Assembly: GCA_035546295.1 (NCBI GenBank)
Contig: DATKBT010000082.1
Span: 1-8,496 of the forward strand
DNA from: DATKBT01 sp035546295
Lineage (GTDB): Bacteria > Acidobacteriota > Thermoanaerobaculia > Multivoradales > Multivoraceae
DNA: 8,496 nucleotides
Direction of reading: 5' to 3'
A model generated the notes under the pieces. The model was given only the letters and a program-made list of their open reading frames with translations. It ran no database searches and was not told the DNA's origin. The position numbers and the translations under genes are program-made. Positions 6,941 through 8,496 of the stretch are shown here, piece by piece. Each line of letters starts with the position of its first letter. The first letter of the stretch is position 1.

Positions 6941-6947
6941 CTAGCCG
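6867..6947. repeat. Perfect 15-bp inverted repeat straddling the cyclase stop codon
   Basis: CGGCTAGCGGGCTCG (6867-6881) and its exact reverse complement (6933-6947) enclose 51 bases; pairing resumes for three bases (GGT/ACC) after one mismatch. The TAG stop of the cyclase gene (6943-6941) is inside the right arm. In minus-strand RNA the enclosed part can fold as two smaller hairpins: GGGG-TGG with CCA-CT-CCCC (about 6933-6915) and GAGC with GCTC around a GCGAAAGC GNRA-like tip (about 6912-6889). Together these give a possible three-way junction. It may be a transcript-end structure, a small RNA or one copy of a dispersed palindromic repeat. The pairing is visible in the sequence; the function is inference. 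Confidence 0.75.
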
Positions 6948-8140
6948 CTCGCGGCGCCCTCGCCGACGCTGCTCGCCGGCTGGTGGGATTGGTCGATCAC
7001 GGTCCGGGCTCGCCCCCACTGCTTGGCCGAGTAGAGGGCGCGATCGGCCCTGCCCAGAGTGGTCTCGATGCTCTCCCCGGGCCGATGCGCGGCCAGGCCG
7101 ATCGAGACGTTGACGGGGTTGCCGGCGGGCAGCTCGGGGATGTCGAGCGCCGCGATCGCCGCTCGGACTCGCTCCGCCGCACACAGCGCTCCGTCGAGCG
7201 AGGACTCGGGGAAGAGGAGGAGGAACTCCTCACCGCCGAAACGCCCCACGAAGTCTCCCTTCCGGAGGGTCGCGGCGAGCGCCGCACCGACCGAGCGCAG
7301 CACCCTGTCGCCCACCTGATGGCCGTAGGTGTCGTTGATCGTCTTGAAGTAGTCGATGTCCATCAATCCGATGCAGGCGGTGCTCTGATCGGGCCGGCGG
7401 CGCTGGAGCCGCGACTCCTCGCGCTCGAGCTGGAGCATCACGGCGCGGCGGTTGGGCAGTTGCGTCAACGGATCCCGGGTGGCGAGGTCCTGCAGCTTTC
7501 CCATCGCCTCACGGAGCTCGTTGTTGCGCTCCTTCAACGAGCTGCGCAGCCCCGCGATGAAGCTCCCGAGAAAGGAGACCTGGACCAGGACCACGGCGTA
7601 AGCGAAGACGACCACCCCCTCGACCTCGAGGTCGACTCGCTGCGGGGCGCGGTAGACGAGAGCCGCGAGCATCACCAGGTAGGAGGTCAGGACGACGCCG
7701 CCGATGACCAGCATCCGGCGAAAATCGAAGACCAGCACTCCGAACAGCATCGCGACCATCGCCATCAGCAGGAAGGGCATGCGCGCCTGCGGAGCGGCCA
7801 CGTGATACATCACGTAGATCGCGGGCCAGAGAGAGGCGATCACCTGGGCTCCCGTCATGCTCGGGTCGCGCAGCTTGAGGTTGACGCGGCCGGCGATGAG
7901 CGCGAGGAAGACTCCGTGGACCACGACGGCGGCGACGACGTAGTGGACGATGCGCCTCGCCTCGAGCAGGCCGGCAAAGTGACAGCCGACGGCGATGAGG
8001 GTCGTCGCGCCGTAGGCGGCGAGCCCCCACAGCACCCGCTGCGCTCGCAGTCGCTGCGGCCGCAGCTGCTGGGCGCTCGGCGCGGGCGGCGGCGCGAGCT
8101 CGGGGCTGGTCGTTTCGTCGTCGAGGGCGAGCTGCGACAT
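6941..8140 (-). CDS. Six-TM diguanylate cyclase (GGDEF domain)
   Basis: A 399-residue membrane enzyme that makes cyclic di-GMP from two GTP. Residues 1-35 are a proline-rich cytosolic start. Six TM segments lie at about 36-59, 64-86, 100-116, 121-138, 142-163 and 175-198, with 'RVNLKLRDPSMT' in the second loop, a pattern I recall from the six-TM sensor region of other GGDEF proteins. A short helix (199-221) links to the GGDEF domain from 'RDPLTQLPNRRA' (222). Active-site features are intact: metal-binding 'MDIDYFKTIND' (260-270), guanine contacts N269 and D278, and GGEEF (302-306). D278 argues against the cyclic GMP-AMP variant, in which this position is changed. The inhibitory I-site RKGD (293-296) stands exactly five residues before GGEEF, so product feedback is expected. 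There is no EAL domain. ATG 8140 is preferred to the upstream start at 8275 because AGAGG is five bases before it and the extra 45 residues are Arg/Pro-rich and unlike the family. Confidence 0.93.
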   Translation of the reverse strand: MSQLALDDETTSPELAPPPAPSAQQLRPQRLRAQRVLWGLAAYGATTLIAVGCHFAGLLEARRIVHYVVAAVVVHGVFLALIAGRVNLKLRDPSMTGAQVIASLWPAIYVMYHVAAPQARMPFLLMAMVAMLFGVLVFDFRRMLVIGGVVLTSYLVMLAALVYRAPQRVDLEVEGVVVFAYAVVLVQVSFLGSFIAGLRSSLKERNNELREAMGKLQDLATRDPLTQLPNRRAVMLQLEREESRLQRRRPDQSTACIGLMDIDYFKTINDTYGHQVGDRVLRSVGAALAATLRKGDFVGRFGGEEFLLLFPESSLDGALCAAERVRAAIAALDIPELPAGNPVNVSIGLAAHRPGESIETTLGRADRALYSAKQWGRARTVIDQSHQPASSVGEGAASG

Positions 8141-8496
8141 GGAGGCCTCTACGGGACTCGCGCCTTCAGCCTGTCCCGCCCGAGGGTCTCGGCGAGGAGG
8201 CGCTGCGGTTCTGGCCGGAGGGCGCGCGCGGACTGCGTCGCCGGGGCGGTGACGCCGAGGCACCCTCTTCCGCACGCCAACGCCCGCTGGGGTCGGAGCA
8301 CGGTGCTGGAAGATCTCTGGCTCCGGGACTCCCGATGGCGGGCGGGCAGTGCGGAGAGGACGTCGAGAGGCGGCGCGAGAAGTCGAAACCCCGGCGGTCT
8401 CCGCTGGCGCCGGCTCGGCGGTCGAAAGAAAATGAGCGCAGCGAGCTCGGCATCATGGAAACGGATATAGCAGAAGTCGGGACGAGATGCGAATCG
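8141..8496. other. 356-base region upstream of the cyclase gene without a convincing gene
   Basis: The only long frames here are Arg/Ser/Pro-rich and look like GC-rich noise. Read towards the cyclase (minus strand), an AT-richer TATATC (8469-8464) could be a -10 box, but no good -35 is visible and it would leave a leader of over 300 bases. GAGC-7-GCTC followed by ATTTTCTTT (8449-8426) is a very weak terminator-like pattern. The palindrome GAGGCCTC (8142-8149) covers the cyclase ribosome binding site. On the plus strand ATG 8455 opens a frame to the window edge (14 codons) without a ribosome binding site; it could be the start of a divergent gene, but I do not call it. No c-di-GMP riboswitch core of the GEMM type is recognisable. 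Confidence 0.4.

Noticed and set aside
6867..6947. Integron attC site or tRNA as an explanation of the inverted repeat
   Set aside because: The arms lack the GTTRRRY/RYYYAAC core boxes of attC, there is no integrase nearby, and the fold has no tRNA arm pattern, T-loop or CCA end.
8166..8456. A 96-codon minus-strand frame upstream of the cyclase
   Set aside because: Ser/Arg/Pro-rich with no motif, no good ribosome binding site and no recognisable family.
6920..8470. A 516-codon plus-strand frame opposite the cyclase
   Set aside because: Antisense to an intact GGDEF protein; composition is typical of a reverse-complement shadow.
8141..8496. A c-di-GMP riboswitch controlling the cyclase
   Set aside because: No GEMM-type conserved core could be recognised on the minus strand; GC-rich stems alone are not evidence.
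1..8496. A multi-gene defence or biosynthetic system
   Set aside because: The genes are different housekeeping, signalling and transport types on two strands, without a shared operon, mobile element or effector-immunity arrangement.

Overview
The window is high-GC bacterial chromosome. Its gene types suggest Acidobacteriota, possibly the Thermoanaerobaculia side. The main reason is a large orphan FtsX/MacB-type permease of the acidobacterial duplicated orphan permease (ADOP) kind. A supporting reason is the wreck of a secreted/surface protein combining a 'CPTFHW...LVV' domain with NTA-x-G-type head repeats, an arrangement I associate with that lineage. The taxonomic call is inference from gene content, not from a marker gene.

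Layout. The left edge holds the first 16 codons of an OsmC-family gene on the minus strand (1-48). Next to it, on the plus strand, is a decayed surface/tail-fibre-like gene (about 103-673) with no usable start, a likely internal deletion and a frameshift near 605. The plus-strand block then runs ADOP permease (883-3375), a small two-CBS-domain protein (3438-3860) and a 510-residue ankyrin-repeat protein (4073-5605). The right half is on the minus strand: a YihY/BrkB-family membrane protein (5800-6672) and a six-TM GGDEF diguanylate cyclase (6941-8140), the latter preceded by 356 bases without a convincing gene. The ankyrin and YihY genes are convergent.

The genes look like independent single-gene units rather than one pathway. 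The permease and CBS gene are 62 bases apart and could share a transcript. The ankyrin gene has its own leader with a possible promoter and a strong Shine-Dalgarno. YihY and the cyclase are 268 bases apart with structured DNA between them. Likely roles are envelope transport (ADOP), adenosyl-ligand sensing (CBS), protein-protein interaction (ankyrin), an inner-membrane protein of unsettled function (YihY) and c-di-GMP production (GGDEF).

I found no CRISPR array, tRNA, rRNA, transposase, integrase or defence cassette, and no clear new system. The most unusual item is a perfect 15-bp inverted repeat (6867-6881 / 6933-6947) that straddles the stop codon of the cyclase gene and encloses two smaller potential hairpins.
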